A DNA stretch of 64,000 nt from Streptomyces sp. NBC_01232. Its GTDB lineage: Bacteria; Actinomycetota; Actinomycetes; Streptomycetales; Streptomycetaceae. Positions 16,600-26,115 of this stretch are shown piece by piece. The position numbers and the translations under genes are program-made. The notes beneath the pieces were generated by a model. The model was not told the DNA's origin. It saw only the letters and a list, made by a program, of their open reading frames with translations, and made no database searches. The stretch is taken from NCBI RefSeq assembly GCF_035989885.1, contig NZ_CP108518.1:7369001-7433000 (forward strand). The letters run 5' to 3'. Each line of letters starts with the position of its first letter. Positions within the stretch are counted from its first letter, which is position 1.

Positions 16600-18750
16600 A
16601 TGCCTCCCGCCGCCGCGCAGCACGTGCCCCCGGGTCTAGGGACCCCTCCGCGGACCCCGCTCGACCGGCCGTCCCGGAAACGCTCCGGCCAGGTGAACGT
16701 GCTGGAGCCCGAGCTCCTCGCCACCTCCGCCCGGGAGGCCGTCGCCAAGCTCCACCCGCGCGAACTGGTGAAGAAGCCGGTGCTGTTCGTCGTGGCCGTG
16801 GGCTCCGTCCTGACGACGCTCTCGGCGCTCATCCACCCGTCCGTCTTCACCTGGGTGATCAGCGTCTGGCTCTGGCTGACGGTTCTGTTCGCCAACCTCG
16901 CCGAGGCCGTCGCCGAGGGCCGTGGCCGAGCCCAGGCCGAGTCGCTGCGCAAGGCGCGTACCGACACCGTCGCTCTCCGGCTGAAGCGCTGGACGTACGG
17001 GACGAACCTGCGCCACGCCGAGACCGAGGTGGTGACTCCGGCCGAGCTCCAGCCCTTCGACTTCGTCCTGGTCGAAGCGGGGGAGCTGGTATCGGCCGAC
17101 GGGGACGTGGTCGACGGCGCGGCGATGGTGGACGAATCGGCGGTGACCGGTGAATCAGCCCCCGTGCTCCGGGAGTCGGGCGGCGACAGGTCCGGTGTCA
17201 CGGGCGGTACGACCGTGCTGTCGGACTCGATCGTCGTACGGGTCACCTCGCGTTCCGGGAACAGCTTCATCGACCGGATGATCGCGCTGGTCGAGGGTGC
17301 GTCCAGGCAGAAGACCCCGAACGAGATCGCGCTGAACATCCTGCTGGCCGCCCTGACCGTCATCTTCATCCTGATCGTGGTCAGCATCCAGCCGATGGCC
17401 GCGTACGCGGGCGCCGCCCAGTCCACGACCGTACTGGTCGCGCTCCTGGTGACCCTCATCCCCACCACGATCGGCGCCCTGCTCTCCGCGATCGGCATCG
17501 CCGGCATGGACCGCCTCGTGCAGCGCAACGTCATCGCGCTGAGCGGCCGCGCCGTCGAGGCCGCGGGTGACATCAACACCCTGCTCCTCGACAAGACCGG
17601 CACCATCACCCACGGCAACCGCGAGGCCGCCGCCTTCATCCCGCTCCCGGGCATCGACCACACTGAGCTCGCCGACGCCGCCCAGCTGTCCTCACTCGCC
17701 GACGAGACCCCCGAAGGCCGGTCCGTTGTGGCCCTGACCCAGCGGTACGGGCTCCAGCCGGCCGCCGCCGAGGACCTCAGCAACCCCCGCTTCACCGAGT
17801 TCAGCGCCCGCACCCGGATGAGCGGCGTCAACCTGAGCTGGGACAACGGCGCGGGATGCGCCATCCGCAAGGGCGCGGTGACGGAGGTCATGGACTGGGT
17901 GGCGATGCGCGGCGGGACCGTACAGGCGGAGGCCGCCGCATGGTCCGCCCAGGTCTCGCAATCCGGCGGGACCCCTCTGCTGGTGGCGGTCCACGACTGG
18001 GACGGGCCGAGGGTGCTGGGCATCATCCACCTCAAGGACGTGGTCAAGGAAGGCATTCGGGAGCGCTTCGCGGAGCTGCGGAGCATGGGGATCCGTACGG
18101 TCATGGTGACCGGCGACAACGAGCTGACGGCCCGCGCCATCGCCGCGGAGGCGGGGGTGGACGAGTACCTCGCCCAGGCGACGCCCGAGGACAAGCTCGC
18201 GCTGATCAAGCGGGAGCAGGCGGGCGGCAAGCTGGTTGCGATGACCGGTGACGGTACGAACGACGCCCCGGCGCTCGCGCAGGCGGACGTCGGCGTGGCG
18301 ATGAACACGGGTACCTCGGCCGCCAAGGAGGCCGGGAACATGGTGGACCTGGACTCCAACCCGACCAAGCTCATCGAGATCGTCGAGATCGGCAAGCAGC
18401 TCCTCATCACCCGGGGTGCGCTCACCACCTTCTCCATCACGAACGACGTCGCGAAGTACTTCGCGATCATCCCGGCGATGTTCACCGCGGCCTACCCGGG
18501 ACTCGAAGCACTCAACGTCATGGGCCTGAGCAGCCCCACCTCTGCGATCACCTCGGCGATCATCTTCAACGCGCTGATCATCGTGGCCCTCATCCCGCTC
18601 GCCCTGCGCGGTGTCCGCTACCGGCCTGCCTCCGCCCACGACCTGCTGCGCCGCAACCTCGGTGTCTACGGCCTCGGCGGCCTGATCCTGCCCTTCGTCG
18701 GGATCAAGCTCATCGACCTGGTGGTGTCCACCATTCCCGGCCTCGGCTGA
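16600..18750 (+). CDS. kdpB: Orphan KdpB-type P-type ATPase (second copy)
   Basis: This is a 716-residue KdpB paralogue with no kdpA or kdpC beside it. I chose ATG 16600 (MPPAAAQHV) with AAGG upstream; it gives a 35-40 residue extension over typical KdpB. All catalytic parts are present: [35 protein letters not shown] (Asp near 331), [31 protein letters not shown], and the charged TM5 [14 protein letters not shown]. KdpB normally transports only through KdpA, so this copy may serve the main KdpFABC pump as an alternative catalytic subunit or work with one of the flanking permeases. Both ideas are inference. Confidence 0.85.
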   Translation: MPPAAAQHVPPGLGTPPRTPLDRPSRKRSGQVNVLEPELLATSAREAVAKLHPRELVKKPVLFVVAVGSVLTTLSALIHPSVFTWVISVWLWLTVLFANLAEAVAEGRGRAQAESLRKARTDTVALRLKRWTYGTNLRHAETEVVTPAELQPFDFVLVEAGELVSADGDVVDGAAMVDESAVTGESAPVLRESGGDRSGVTGGTTVLSDSIVVRVTSRSGNSFIDRMIALVEGASRQKTPNEIALNILLAALTVIFILIVVSIQPMAAYAGAAQSTTVLVALLVTLIPTTIGALLSAIGIAGMDRLVQRNVIALSGRAVEAAGDINTLLLDKTGTITHGNREAAAFIPLPGIDHTELADAAQLSSLADETPEGRSVVALTQRYGLQPAAAEDLSNPRFTEFSARTRMSGVNLSWDNGAGCAIRKGAVTEVMDWVAMRGGTVQAEAAAWSAQVSQSGGTPLLVAVHDWDGPRVLGIIHLKDVVKEGIRERFAELRSMGIRTVMVTGDNELTARAIAAEAGVDEYLAQATPEDKLALIKREQAGGKLVAMTGDGTNDAPALAQADVGVAMNTGTSAAKEAGNMVDLDSNPTKLIEIVEIGKQLLITRGALTTFSITNDVAKYFAIIPAMFTAAYPGLEALNVMGLSSPTSAITSAIIFNALIIVALIPLALRGVRYRPASAHDLLRRNLGVYGLGGLILPFVGIKLIDLVVSTIPGLG

Positions 18751-18792
18751 CCTCGGGAACACGGCGGCTACGCCACAGGTGGCCCTGTTCGC

Positions 18793-18809
18793 GTTAAGGA
18801 CGCGTCAGG
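18793..18809 (+). promoter_or_regulatory. Candidate KdpE box upstream of the second APC permease
   Basis: GTTAAGGACGCGTCAGG shows GTTA/GTCA half-sites with 11-bp period, ending 100 bases before the permease ATG. The orientation and distance match the boxes at the KimA-like and universal stress genes. Confidence 0.5.
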
Positions 18810-18908
18810 ATTGCCTCAGCCGCAGGCATATGAGATCAATCTGCGTACGCTTGCTCCGCCGTCGGTGTCGATGGCTGATTCTTTGCCGTACGACAGGAGC
18901 TCCCCACG

Positions 18909-20846
18909 ATGGCCACCCCGGCCCGCTCCTCGCGCCTGCGCGCGTGGATGCTGGAAGGCTTGACCGCCGAGAACAGTTCGCCCGCCGCCAAGGAGGCGGC
19001 GGCCCAGCCCCATGGCCGGCCCTGGTGGCGGGTCATGTGCCTGACGGGTCTGGACTACTTCTCCACCCTCGGCTACCAGCCCGGCATCGCGGCGCTGGCC
19101 GCCGGCCTGCTGTCGCCGCTCGCGACCATCGTGCTGGTCCTCCTCACTCTTTTCGGTGCCCTGCCCGTGTACCGGCGGGTGGCCGAGGAGAGTCCCCATG
19201 GCGAGGGTTCGATCGCCATGCTGGAGCGGCTGCTGACGTTCTGGAAGGGGAAGCTTTTCGTCCTGACCCTGCTGGGGTTCGCGGCGACCGACTTCCTGAT
19301 CACCATCACCCTGTCGGCGGCGGACGCGACCGCCCACCTGGTGGAGAACCCGCACCTCACGAGCACTCTGCACGGTCATGAGGTGCTGATCACTCTGATC
19401 ATGATCGCGCTCCTCGGTGCCGTGTTCCTCAAGGGGTTCAGCGAGGCCATCGGCGTCGCAGTCGTCTTGGTGGCCACGTACCTCAGCCTGAACGTCGTTG
19501 TGGTGGCGCGGGGCCTGTGGGAGGTGGCTGCCGAACCGCATGTCGTCACCGACTGGACCGAGGCACTGACCGCCGAGCACGGCAACCCGCTCATGATGGT
19601 CGCCATCGCCCTCATCGTGTTCCCGAAGCTCGCGCTCGGCCTGTCCGGCTTCGAGACCGGCGTGGCGGTCATGCCGCACGTCAAGGGCGACCCCGAGGAC
19701 ACCGAGGACAAGCCGGCGGGCCGGATCCGCGGTGCCAAGAAGCTGCTGACGACCGCGGCCATCATCATGAGCGTCTTCCTGATCACCAGCAGCTTCATCA
19801 CGACGCTGTTGATCCCGCCAGCCCAATTCCAGCCAGGCGGTGAGGCCAACGGGCGAGCCCTGGCTTATCTGGCGCACGAGTACCTGGGATCGGCCTTCGG
19901 CACGGTCTACGACATCTCCACGATCCTGATCCTGTGGTTCGCCGGGTCGTCGGCGATGGCCGGTCTGCTGAACCTGATGCCGCGCTACCTGCCCCGGTAC
20001 GGCATGGCGCCCCACTGGGCGCGAGCGCTGCGACCGATGGTCATCGTCTTCACCCTTGTCGCGTTCCTGGTGACCTGGATCTTCAACGCCGACGTGGACG
20101 CGCAGGGCGGCGCGTACGCCACCGGTGTCCTCGTCCTGATCACCTCGGCCGCGGTCGCCGTGACCATCGCCGCCCGCCGGGCGGGGGAGCGCGGCTGGAC
20201 CATCGGCTTCGGCGTCATCTCGGCCGTCTTCATCTACACGACCGGCGTCAACATCGTCGAACGTCCCGACGGCGTGAAGATCGGTGCCTGCTTCATCGCC
20301 GGCATCATGGCGCTCTCCCTCCTCTCCCGTCTGGCCCGGGTCTTCGAGCTGCGCGTCACGCACATCGAGTTCGACGACATGGCCCAGCGGTTCATCCGCG
20401 ACACCGCCAACCGCACGATCCGGTTCATCGCGAACGAGCCCGACAACCGGGACCTCGCCGAGTACCGGCAGAAGAAGGAACAGATCCGCACGGACAACGA
20501 CATCCCCGCCGGGGACGACGTCGTGTTCGTCGAGGTCACCGTCCTGGACGCGTCCGAGTTCGAATCGGGCATGCGCGTACGCGGCGAAGTGCTGCACGAC
20601 CGCTACCGCGTCCTGACCCTGGAGAGCTCCAGCATCCCCAACGCCCTGGCCGCCCTCCTGCTGCACGTCCGGGACGAGACCGGTCAGCGGCCGCACATCT
20701 ACTTCGAGTGGACCGAGGGCAACCCGTTCGCCAACTTCTTCCGCTTCTTCCTCTTCGGCCAGGGCGAGGTCGCCCCCGTCACCCGCGAGGTCATCCGCGA
20801 GGCCGAACCGGACCGCGCCCGGCGCCCCCACGTCCACGCGGGCTGA
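18909..20846 (+). CDS. APC-family permease, probable amino acid or K+ transporter
   Basis: This 645-residue polytopic protein has the APC-fold start [20 protein letters not shown], a Streptomyces-type [13 protein letters not shown] motif. It continues with [52 protein letters not shown] and [20 protein letters not shown], about 11-12 helices in all. A cytosolic tail of some 150 residues ([16 protein letters not shown]...[14 protein letters not shown]) follows. Genome annotations usually call this family an amino acid transporter. Position after the orphan kdpB and the KdpE-like box suggest K+ or osmolyte uptake instead. The substrate cannot be set from sequence. A strong terminator follows 27 bases later. 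Confidence 0.7.
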   Translation: MATPARSSRLRAWMLEGLTAENSSPAAKEAAAQPHGRPWWRVMCLTGLDYFSTLGYQPGIAALAAGLLSPLATIVLVLLTLFGALPVYRRVAEESPHGEGSIAMLERLLTFWKGKLFVLTLLGFAATDFLITITLSAADATAHLVENPHLTSTLHGHEVLITLIMIALLGAVFLKGFSEAIGVAVVLVATYLSLNVVVVARGLWEVAAEPHVVTDWTEALTAEHGNPLMMVAIALIVFPKLALGLSGFETGVAVMPHVKGDPEDTEDKPAGRIRGAKKLLTTAAIIMSVFLITSSFITTLLIPPAQFQPGGEANGRALAYLAHEYLGSAFGTVYDISTILILWFAGSSAMAGLLNLMPRYLPRYGMAPHWARALRPMVIVFTLVAFLVTWIFNADVDAQGGAYATGVLVLITSAAVAVTIAARRAGERGWTIGFGVISAVFIYTTGVNIVERPDGVKIGACFIAGIMALSLLSRLARVFELRVTHIEFDDMAQRFIRDTANRTIRFIANEPDNRDLAEYRQKKEQIRTDNDIPAGDDVVFVEVTVLDASEFESGMRVRGEVLHDRYRVLTLESSSIPNALAALLLHVRDETGQRPHIYFEWTEGNPFANFFRFFLFGQGEVAPVTREVIREAEPDRARRPHVHAG

Positions 20847-20873
20847 CATCAGCGCCAAGATGCCGACAGGAAA

Positions 20874-20909
20874 CCCTCCGGATCCTCACCCCCACGCGGA
20901 TCCGGAGGG
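20874..20909 (+). terminator. Perfect 12-bp hairpin after the permease
   Basis: CCCTCCGGATCC (20874-20885) pairs perfectly with GGATCCGGAGGG (20898-20909) across a 12-base loop. The right arm holds GGAGGG directly against the ATG at 20910, so the same hairpin could also hide the ribosome site of the next ORF. Confidence 0.8.
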
Positions 20910-21095
20910 ATGCTCACTGTCGTGACCATCTCCTGGCGCCCCGATCGCGCCGTCCGCCGGACCGTACTCGTCCTCGGGGCGGCAGGTCTGACCGTGATCG
21001 CCACCGGCGCGATCCTCGATGCCATGTGGCTGCTCGGCATCGGGGTCTGGGCGATCATCGCAGCGATGGTGATCGAGCTCGTCTACCGGCCCTAG
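20910..21095 (+). CDS. Small two-helix membrane protein
   Basis: The frame from ATG 20910 gives 61 residues; GTG 20922 gives 57 and has better ribosome-site spacing. Two hydrophobic helices are visible, TVLVLGAAGLTVIATGAIL and MWLLGIGVWAIIAAMVIELV, separated by only DA, with a basic N-terminus (WRPDRAVRR). I do not recognise the family. It begins exactly at the end of the terminator hairpin, whose 3' arm is its only Shine-Dalgarno, so expression may depend on that hairpin being open. Its stop overlaps the end of a lysA fragment on the other strand. Confidence 0.5.
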   Translation: MLTVVTISWRPDRAVRRTVLVLGAAGLTVIATGAILDAMWLLGIGVWAIIAAMVIELVYRP

Positions 21096-21200
21096 CCGCC
21101 GATGTCCCGGTGGCGGTAGCCCTCCGGCGTACGCGCCGTAGAAGGATCCGGGCCGTGTCCTCGTGGACCGCGGGAGGGCCGACGAGCTTCTCAGGGGTCA
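21092..21200 (-). pseudogene. 3' fragment of a lysA-like gene
   Basis: On the minus strand this stretch encodes LVGPPAVHEDTARILL, then in a shifted frame EGYRHRDIGG and a TAG stop at 21092-21094. The C-terminus of the lysA copy at 24769-26102 reads LVGRPAVVAVHEDTARLLV...DHRRRDIGA. The DNA also matches, with shared GCCGATGTCCCGG and CCGGGCCGTGTCCTCGTGGA. It is the relic of a duplicated diaminopimelate decarboxylase gene; the rest of that copy is gone. Confidence 0.7.
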
Positions 21201-21332
21201 TGTTGTCGACGTCAGCGGGGAACCAGACGTACCCGCCGTGCCGCCGCGGTGCCGGACGGCCAGATGGCATGGGTCGGTGACGTTCGGCAGGAACTGGTCC
21301 GCCGGCGGCCCAGACGGTTCGGCTGAGACCCG

Positions 21333-22007
21333 TCACGCCAGGAGGCGGCGGCATCGGTCGGCCGACTCCAGCATGTCCAGGCTGACCTGTTCAAGGAACG
21401 CGCCCACCTTGGCCAGCCGCTGCCCCACAGGGCTCTCGGGCCCGTACGCCTGCGCCGCGGCCGTCGAGGCCTGCGCTGCCTCGAGCGTCTGCCGCGAGCT
21501 GATCACGATCGAGTGGTACCAGGCGTCGTCGTCGACCACGTAGATGTCGCGACGCCGCTGCGGATCGCGCTCGCGCCGGACATACCCGTGCTCGACCAGG
21601 AAGTTCACGGCTACGGAGACGGAGGCCGGGCTGACCTTCAGTCTGCGGGTCAGCTCGGCTGCTGTGCGCCTGCCGTCCTCGGACAGCAACAGGTCGACGT
21701 GCACGCGCGCTGTCATCCTCGGCAGTCCCGACCTGACCGCCAGCTCGATGATCTCCTCTTCCATTGCGCCGCCCGGCGCTCCGGCCGCGCGCGGGGGTGC
21801 CGGTGTGCCGCGCTGCGCCCGCTGGACCGTCGCCAGCTGCGCCTGCTGGGGCCGGTAGCCGCCGGGACCGCCGTTGCGTGCGATCTCCCGGCTGATCGTC
21901 GAGGTCGGCCGGTCGAGCCGCCTGGCGATCTCGGCGTAGGAGAGCTTGCCGGTGAGTCCGGCCGCGATGCGCTGGCGTTCCTGCTGGGTCAACCGTCCTC
22001 CAGGCAT
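21333..22007 (-). CDS. GbsR/MarR-type regulator with IS30-type N-terminal HTH
   Basis: This is a 224-residue DNA-binding protein. I chose ATG 22007 (MPGGRLTQQERQRIAAGL) because related Streptomyces proteins start with this motif. Residues 1-45 form an IS30-transposase-like helix-turn-helix (LSYAEIARRLDRPTSTISRE). Residues about 85-190 are a GbsR/MarR winged helix (MTARVHVDLLLSEDGRRTAA, VSPASVSVAVNFLVEHGYVRRERDP), followed by a helical tail. It is divergent from the P450 gene, and the 177 bases between them are packed with ATTGCAT repeats. It is probably an autoregulating repressor of the P450. Confidence 0.85.
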   Translation of the reverse strand: MPGGRLTQQERQRIAAGLTGKLSYAEIARRLDRPTSTISREIARNGGPGGYRPQQAQLATVQRAQRGTPAPPRAAGAPGGAMEEEIIELAVRSGLPRMTARVHVDLLLSEDGRRTAAELTRRLKVSPASVSVAVNFLVEHGYVRRERDPQRRRDIYVVDDDAWYHSIVISSRQTLEAAQASTAAAQAYGPESPVGQRLAKVGAFLEQVSLDMLESADRCRRLLA

Positions 22008-22035
22008 GCCGCCAGTATTGCCTTCACCGCCACTC

Positions 22036-22139
22036 AATGCAACGCACCATTGCATTCGAGCGCAGCGTCATTGCATCAATTTGGCACTCTTCAGCTGCAC
22101 TTATGCGTTCCAGTGGATTGCAGCAATCCTGAATGCAAC
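22036..22139. promoter_or_regulatory. Cluster of ATTGCAT operators between regulator and P450
   Basis: AATGCAA (22036-22042) and TTGCATT (22050-22056) form an inverted repeat with a 7-base gap. ATTGCAT recurs at 22070-22076, 22115-22129 is the perfect palindrome GGATTGCAGCAATCC, and GAATGCAAC lies at 22131-22139. The stretch is clearly AT-richer than its surroundings. It covers both divergent promoters and probably binds the GbsR-type protein. Confidence 0.65.
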
Positions 22140-22184
22140 GTAGCTTTCGAATTGTATCAAACACGCACTATCGCGAGGTGAGGA

Positions 22185-23381
22185 ATGGTCATGGATGAAT
22201 CGGTCCACACTGTTACGACGCTGCCGACGGAGCGTCAGTCCGGCTGTCCCTTCGACCCTCCGGCAGAGCTGATCGACGCCCGCCGGCACGGCCCCATCAG
22301 CCGCTACACCCACCCCGGCGGGAAACCCGGCTGGATGATCACCGGATACGACCTGGTCAGGTCGGTCCTGGCCGACCCGCGGTTCAGCTCGCGCAAGGAC
22401 CTCCTGAACGTGGTCGACTTCGAGATCCCTCCGGCGCCGCCCGGCGAGTTCCTCCTCATGGACGACCCCCAGCACAGCCGCTACCGGAAGCCGCTGGTCG
22501 GCAAGTTCACCGCACGGCGGATGCGCCTGCTCACCGAGCGCATCGAGCAGATCACCACCGACTGCCTGGACGCCATGGAGAAGGCGGGGCCGTCGGCGGA
22601 CCTGGTGACCGCGTTCGCCAAGCCCATCCCCACCATCATCATCTGTGAGCTGCTGGGGGTGCCGTACGAGGACCGGGCCTCCTTCCAGGAACAGATCGAC
22701 AAGTTCATGAACGGGGAGACGGGCGACGAGGAGCTGATGGCGGCCTACACCGCGACCCAGACCTACCTCGCGGAACTGGTGGCTGCCAAGCGTGCGAACC
22801 CCACCGATGACGTGCTCAGCGAACTCACCGACAGCGACCTGACCGATGAGGAGCTGCAGGGGATCAGCCTGATCCTGCTGGCGGCCGGCTTCGACACCAC
22901 CGCCAACATGCTGTCCCTCGGGACCTTCGCGCTGCTGCAGAACCCGGAGCAACTGGCAGCGCTGCGCGCCGATCCCGCGCTCATCGACCAGGCCGTCGAG
23001 GAGCTGCTGCGGTATCTGAGCGTCGCCAAGTCGTTCATGCGGACGGCGCTGGAGGACGTCGAGGTGGGCGGCCAGACCATCGAGGCCGGCACGACGGTCG
23101 TCCTGTCGTACAACACCGCCAACCGCGACCCCGAGCGGTACCCGGATCCCCACACGCTCGACCTCGGGAGGGACTCCGGCGGGCACCTGGCCTTCGGCCA
23201 CGGCATCCACCTGTGCCTGGGCGCGCAGCTGGCCCGCATCGAGATGCGGGTCGCGTTCTCCGCGCTGCTGGGGCGTTTCCCCACGCTGCGCCTGGCCGTA
23301 CCGGCCGAAGACGTCGCCCTGCGCCCGGAGACCGCGGACATCTACGGGGTGAAGAGCCTCCCGGTCACCTGGGAGGTGTGA
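22185..23381 (+). CDS. Cytochrome P450
   Basis: This 398-residue soluble bacterial P450 starts at ATG 22185, with GAGGTGAGGA directly upstream and an in-frame ATG at 22191 as an alternative. It shows the I-helix oxygen-activation motif AGFDTTANM, the K-helix EELLR, and the heme-binding loop FGHGIHLCLGAQLARIE with the Cys thiolate ligand near residue 343. The N-terminal pattern SGCPFDPPAELIDARRHGPI and FLLMDDPQHSRYRKPL is typical of actinobacterial class I enzymes (CYP105-like), which need external ferredoxin and reductase. None is encoded here. The substrate is unknown. The gene is probably controlled by the divergent GbsR-type regulator. Confidence 0.93.
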   Translation: MVMDESVHTVTTLPTERQSGCPFDPPAELIDARRHGPISRYTHPGGKPGWMITGYDLVRSVLADPRFSSRKDLLNVVDFEIPPAPPGEFLLMDDPQHSRYRKPLVGKFTARRMRLLTERIEQITTDCLDAMEKAGPSADLVTAFAKPIPTIIICELLGVPYEDRASFQEQIDKFMNGETGDEELMAAYTATQTYLAELVAAKRANPTDDVLSELTDSDLTDEELQGISLILLAAGFDTTANMLSLGTFALLQNPEQLAALRADPALIDQAVEELLRYLSVAKSFMRTALEDVEVGGQTIEAGTTVVLSYNTANRDPERYPDPHTLDLGRDSGGHLAFGHGIHLCLGAQLARIEMRVAFSALLGRFPTLRLAVPAEDVALRPETADIYGVKSLPVTWEV

Positions 23382-23587
23382 CCTCCGGCCGGTGACGGGT
23401 GAGCTCGCGTACGGCCGCCGCGGCCGAGCTGTGGTTGCCGGCCTGCGCGGATCGGGTCCGCGGCGCCGGCTGGACAGTGAGCAGGGCCCTGGCCGCGCTC
23501 GACCTGGCAGGGGCTCACGTGCGTGTCGGGAATCGCGACGGGTCCGAGGAGAGACACACCTCGCAGGACGCTCCGGGGGCGCTCACG

Positions 23588-24319
23588 TCATGCGTCCAGT
23601 CGGGCGCGAATGAGGGAGTCGAGCCGTTCCCATGCCGGGGACGAAGCGTTGACTCTGCTCTGGATGAGGGCGGGGATCTCGGAGCCCGTATCCAGCCCGG
23701 GCCGTTCGTCGGGCCCGTAGCGCTCCCGATTCGCCTCGGCGATCCCGCGGGCGAGGTCCTCGAGCCGCGGGTCGTCGGCGTCGAGGTCGTGTGCGTGGTC
23801 GTAGTCGAGGAAGAGCCACCGTAGAGTCGGGTCGGCCAAGATCTCGGCCTGCTCGTGAAACAGGGTGGTCGCACGGTCCGGGTGGGTGGCGAACACGAGG
23901 ATCCACAAGTCGCGTTGCAGGTCCACCCATCGAGGCGTGAATCCCCATCGGGCCAGATCCTCCAGATGGGCGAAGACCTCGCCGGGCAGTGGCACCAGAC
24001 GCCCGGCGGCGAGCCGGCGCAGGCGCCCTTGAGTGTCCTGCAGGCTGCGGATGCGGGCGTCGAGTTCGTCGTCGATCTCGCCCAGCGCCTGCCGGAATTC
24101 CTCCTCGCCCGCCGCTCTCAGATACCGGATACGAGCGAGGGGGACACCGGCTTCTGCCAGTGTCCGGACCTTGATCAGATCGACAGCGTCGTTCGCGCCG
24201 TACCGCCGGTAGCCGGACGCGTCGCGGTCGGGCTCGGGGAGCAACCCCTTGTCGTGGTAGACGCGGACGGTCTTGATCGACACTCCGATGTAGCCGGCCA
24301 GCTGTCCGATGGTGATCAC
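23588..24319 (-). CDS. MerR-family transcriptional regulator
   Basis: GTG 24319 begins VITIGQLAGYIGVSIKTVRV, the canonical MerR helix-turn-helix, followed by YHDKGLLPEPDRDASGYRRYG and the dimerisation helix region. The protein has 243 residues. The C-terminal 130 residues (FAHLEDLARWGFTPRWVDLQ, ...DPTLRWLFLDYDHAHDLD) resemble effector domains of TipA-like multidrug sensors rather than metal sensors, because no Cys cluster is present. The gene is divergent from a 94-residue protein gene, with a MerR-style dyad between them. The ligand is unknown. Confidence 0.88.
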   Translation of the reverse strand: MITIGQLAGYIGVSIKTVRVYHDKGLLPEPDRDASGYRRYGANDAVDLIKVRTLAEAGVPLARIRYLRAAGEEEFRQALGEIDDELDARIRSLQDTQGRLRRLAAGRLVPLPGEVFAHLEDLARWGFTPRWVDLQRDLWILVFATHPDRATTLFHEQAEILADPTLRWLFLDYDHAHDLDADDPRLEDLARGIAEANRERYGPDERPGLDTGSEIPALIQSRVNASSPAWERLDSLIRARLDA

Positions 24320-24338
24320 CTCGTCATCGTCCCACTTG

Positions 24339-24359
24339 ACCTTGCCCCAGGGGCAGGGT
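24339..24359. promoter_or_regulatory. MerR-type operator dyad
   Basis: ACCTTGCCCC (24339-24348) and GGGGCAGGGT (24350-24359) form an imperfect dyad around a central A. It starts within the -35-like TTGACC (24336-24341) in the 54-base gap between the divergent regulator and small gene. MerR proteins bind such dyads in long-spacer promoters. Confidence 0.55.
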
Positions 24360-24373
24360 TGCAGCATGGCGTC

Positions 24374-24658
24374 ATGGAGAACACGAACCCCGATCGGGAG
24401 ACCCTTCGCGACCTGGCCGACGAGGGCAACGAGACCGCGCTGGACCGGCTGGCCGATCTCGAGGACGCGGCCGGCGACGTCGCGGAGCTGAGCGACCTGT
24501 TGGACGAGGGATCCCGGCACGCCGGAATGCTGCTCACGCGACGCGCGGCCGCGGCCGGTGACCTGCGCGAGCTGCAACGGATCTCGGACGCCGGATATGA
24601 AGAGGCCGGAACGGAGCTGGAGCGGCTGCTGCGGGCACCGGGCGGTCGTCAGGACTGA
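24374..24658 (+). CDS. Conserved 94-residue acidic helical protein
   Basis: ATG 24374 gives MENTNPDRETLRDLADEGNE, then repeated short helices LDRLADLEDAAGDVAELSDL, LLTRRAAAAGDLRELQRISD and GYEEAGTELERLL. The A/G-D-L-x-E-L spacing is reminiscent of helical-repeat (TPR or Sel1-like) units. Similar small proteins occur in other streptomycetes, but I know no function. An alternative start is ATG 24366, out of frame. It is probably controlled by the divergent MerR protein through the shared operator. Confidence 0.65.
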   Translation: MENTNPDRETLRDLADEGNETALDRLADLEDAAGDVAELSDLLDEGSRHAGMLLTRRAAAAGDLRELQRISDAGYEEAGTELERLLRAPGGRQD

Positions 24659-24768
24659 CGATCCGCCCGGCTGCCGCACCTGCCGCCATCCTGTATCTCA
24701 CCGTGCCTGTATCTCACCGTGACGATATGGAGAATCCCAAGCGGCGGCGAACGCGCCTTCGTGTGGCC

Positions 24769-26102
24769 TTAGGCGCCGATGTCCCGGCGCCGGTGGTCCT
24801 CCAGGGCTTCCCGCCGGACGAGGAGCCGGGCCGTGTCCTCGTGGACGGCTACGACGGCGGGGCGGCCGACCAGGTTGTATCCGGAGGCCATGGACAGCTG
24901 GTAGGCACCGGCCACCGGTACGGCGAGCAGATCGCCGGGGTGGATGTCGCCCGGCAGCTGGACGTCGGAGGCGAGGATGTCGCCCGCCTCGCAGTGCCGC
25001 CCGACGACGGTGGCCGTACGGGGCCCGGCCGCCGAGTGGCGGCCGACGAGCCGGGGTGCGTACCGCACCCCGTACAGGGCGGGGCGCGGGTTGTCGATCA
25101 TGCCGCCGTCGACGGCGACGAACACGTTCTCGCCGGTGTGCTTGACGGTGAGCACCCGGTAGAGGGCGACTCCGGCGGGGCCCACGACGGCCCGTCCGGG
25201 TTCGACGGCGAGCCGGGGCACGGGCAGTCCGGCGGCGGCGCAGCCGTCGACGAGTTCGGTACGCATCCGCCGGGCGAGCGCGGTGAGGTCGAGGGCGGGT
25301 ACGCCCGGCTGGTAGGCGATGCCGTGGCCGCCGCCCATGTCCAGCTCGGGCAGGACCAGGCCGTGGGTGTCACGGATGCGGGCCATGAGCCCGATCATGC
25401 GGCGCAGGGCGACCAGGTAGGGCTTCACCTCGGATATCTGGCATCCGATGTGGCAGTGCAAGCCGGTCAGTTCGAGCCGGGGCTGGCCCAGGATCCGGGT
25501 GACGGCGTGCTGTGCGCCGCCGTCGGTGAGGGAGAGCCCGAACTTCTGGTCCTCCCTTCCGGTTCGGATCTTGTCGTGGCCGCCGGCCGAGACGCCCGGG
25601 ACCACCCGCACCATCACCTTCTGGCGGCCGCCTGGGCCGACGGCGGCGGCGATCCTGGCGATCTTGGACGGGCTGTCGATGACGATCCGTCCGACACCGA
25701 GGCGCAGGGCGGCCTCCAGGTCGTGCGGGGACTTGGCGTTTCCGTGCAGCACGATGCGCTCGGGCGGGAATCCGGTGGTGACGGCGAGTTCCAGCTCCCC
25801 GGCCGAGCATACGTCCAGGCCCAGCCCCTCCTCCTGGACCCATCGGACCATGGCGCGGGAGAGGAACGCCTTGGCGGCGTACAGCACGTCCGCGTCGGGG
25901 AAGGCGTCGCGATACGTCCGGCAGCGCCCGCGGACCTCGCCCTCGTCCAGTACGTAGACGGGGGTGGCGAAGCGCTCGGCGATCTGGGTGAGGGAGACTC
26001 CGCCGACGGCCAGGTCGCCGTGGGGGAGCGGCCTCGTGGACGCGGGCCATACGGACAGCTCACCGGCAGCGGCGGGCTCTCAGGGAGAACGGCGATGGTC
26101 AT
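24769..26102 (-). pseudogene. lysA: Diaminopimelate decarboxylase-like gene with N-terminal frameshift
   Basis: The long frame carries a full PLP-dependent fold III decarboxylase: VYVLDEGEVRGRC, the PLP lysine in VLYAAKAFL, LHGNAKSP, HCHIGCQI, ELDMGGGHGIAY and DGGMIDNPRPALYG. It would convert meso-DAP to lysine. Its proper start is ATG 26102 (MTIAVLPESP; GGGGAG 8 bases upstream). One base appears to be missing near 26070-26075, because MTIAVLPESPPLP is in one frame and AAAGELSVWPAS onward in another, with a stop in the second frame upstream. The only in-frame start after that is GTG 25887, right at the PLP lysine. It is either a dead second lysA or an assembly error. Confidence 0.75.
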
Positions 26103-26115
26103 GTTCCGCTCCCCT

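Noticed and set aside
15591..18485. 964-residue minus-strand frame opposite the orphan kdpB and KimA-like gene
   Set aside because: Ser/Ala-rich antisense translation; the plus strand carries the conserved proteins.
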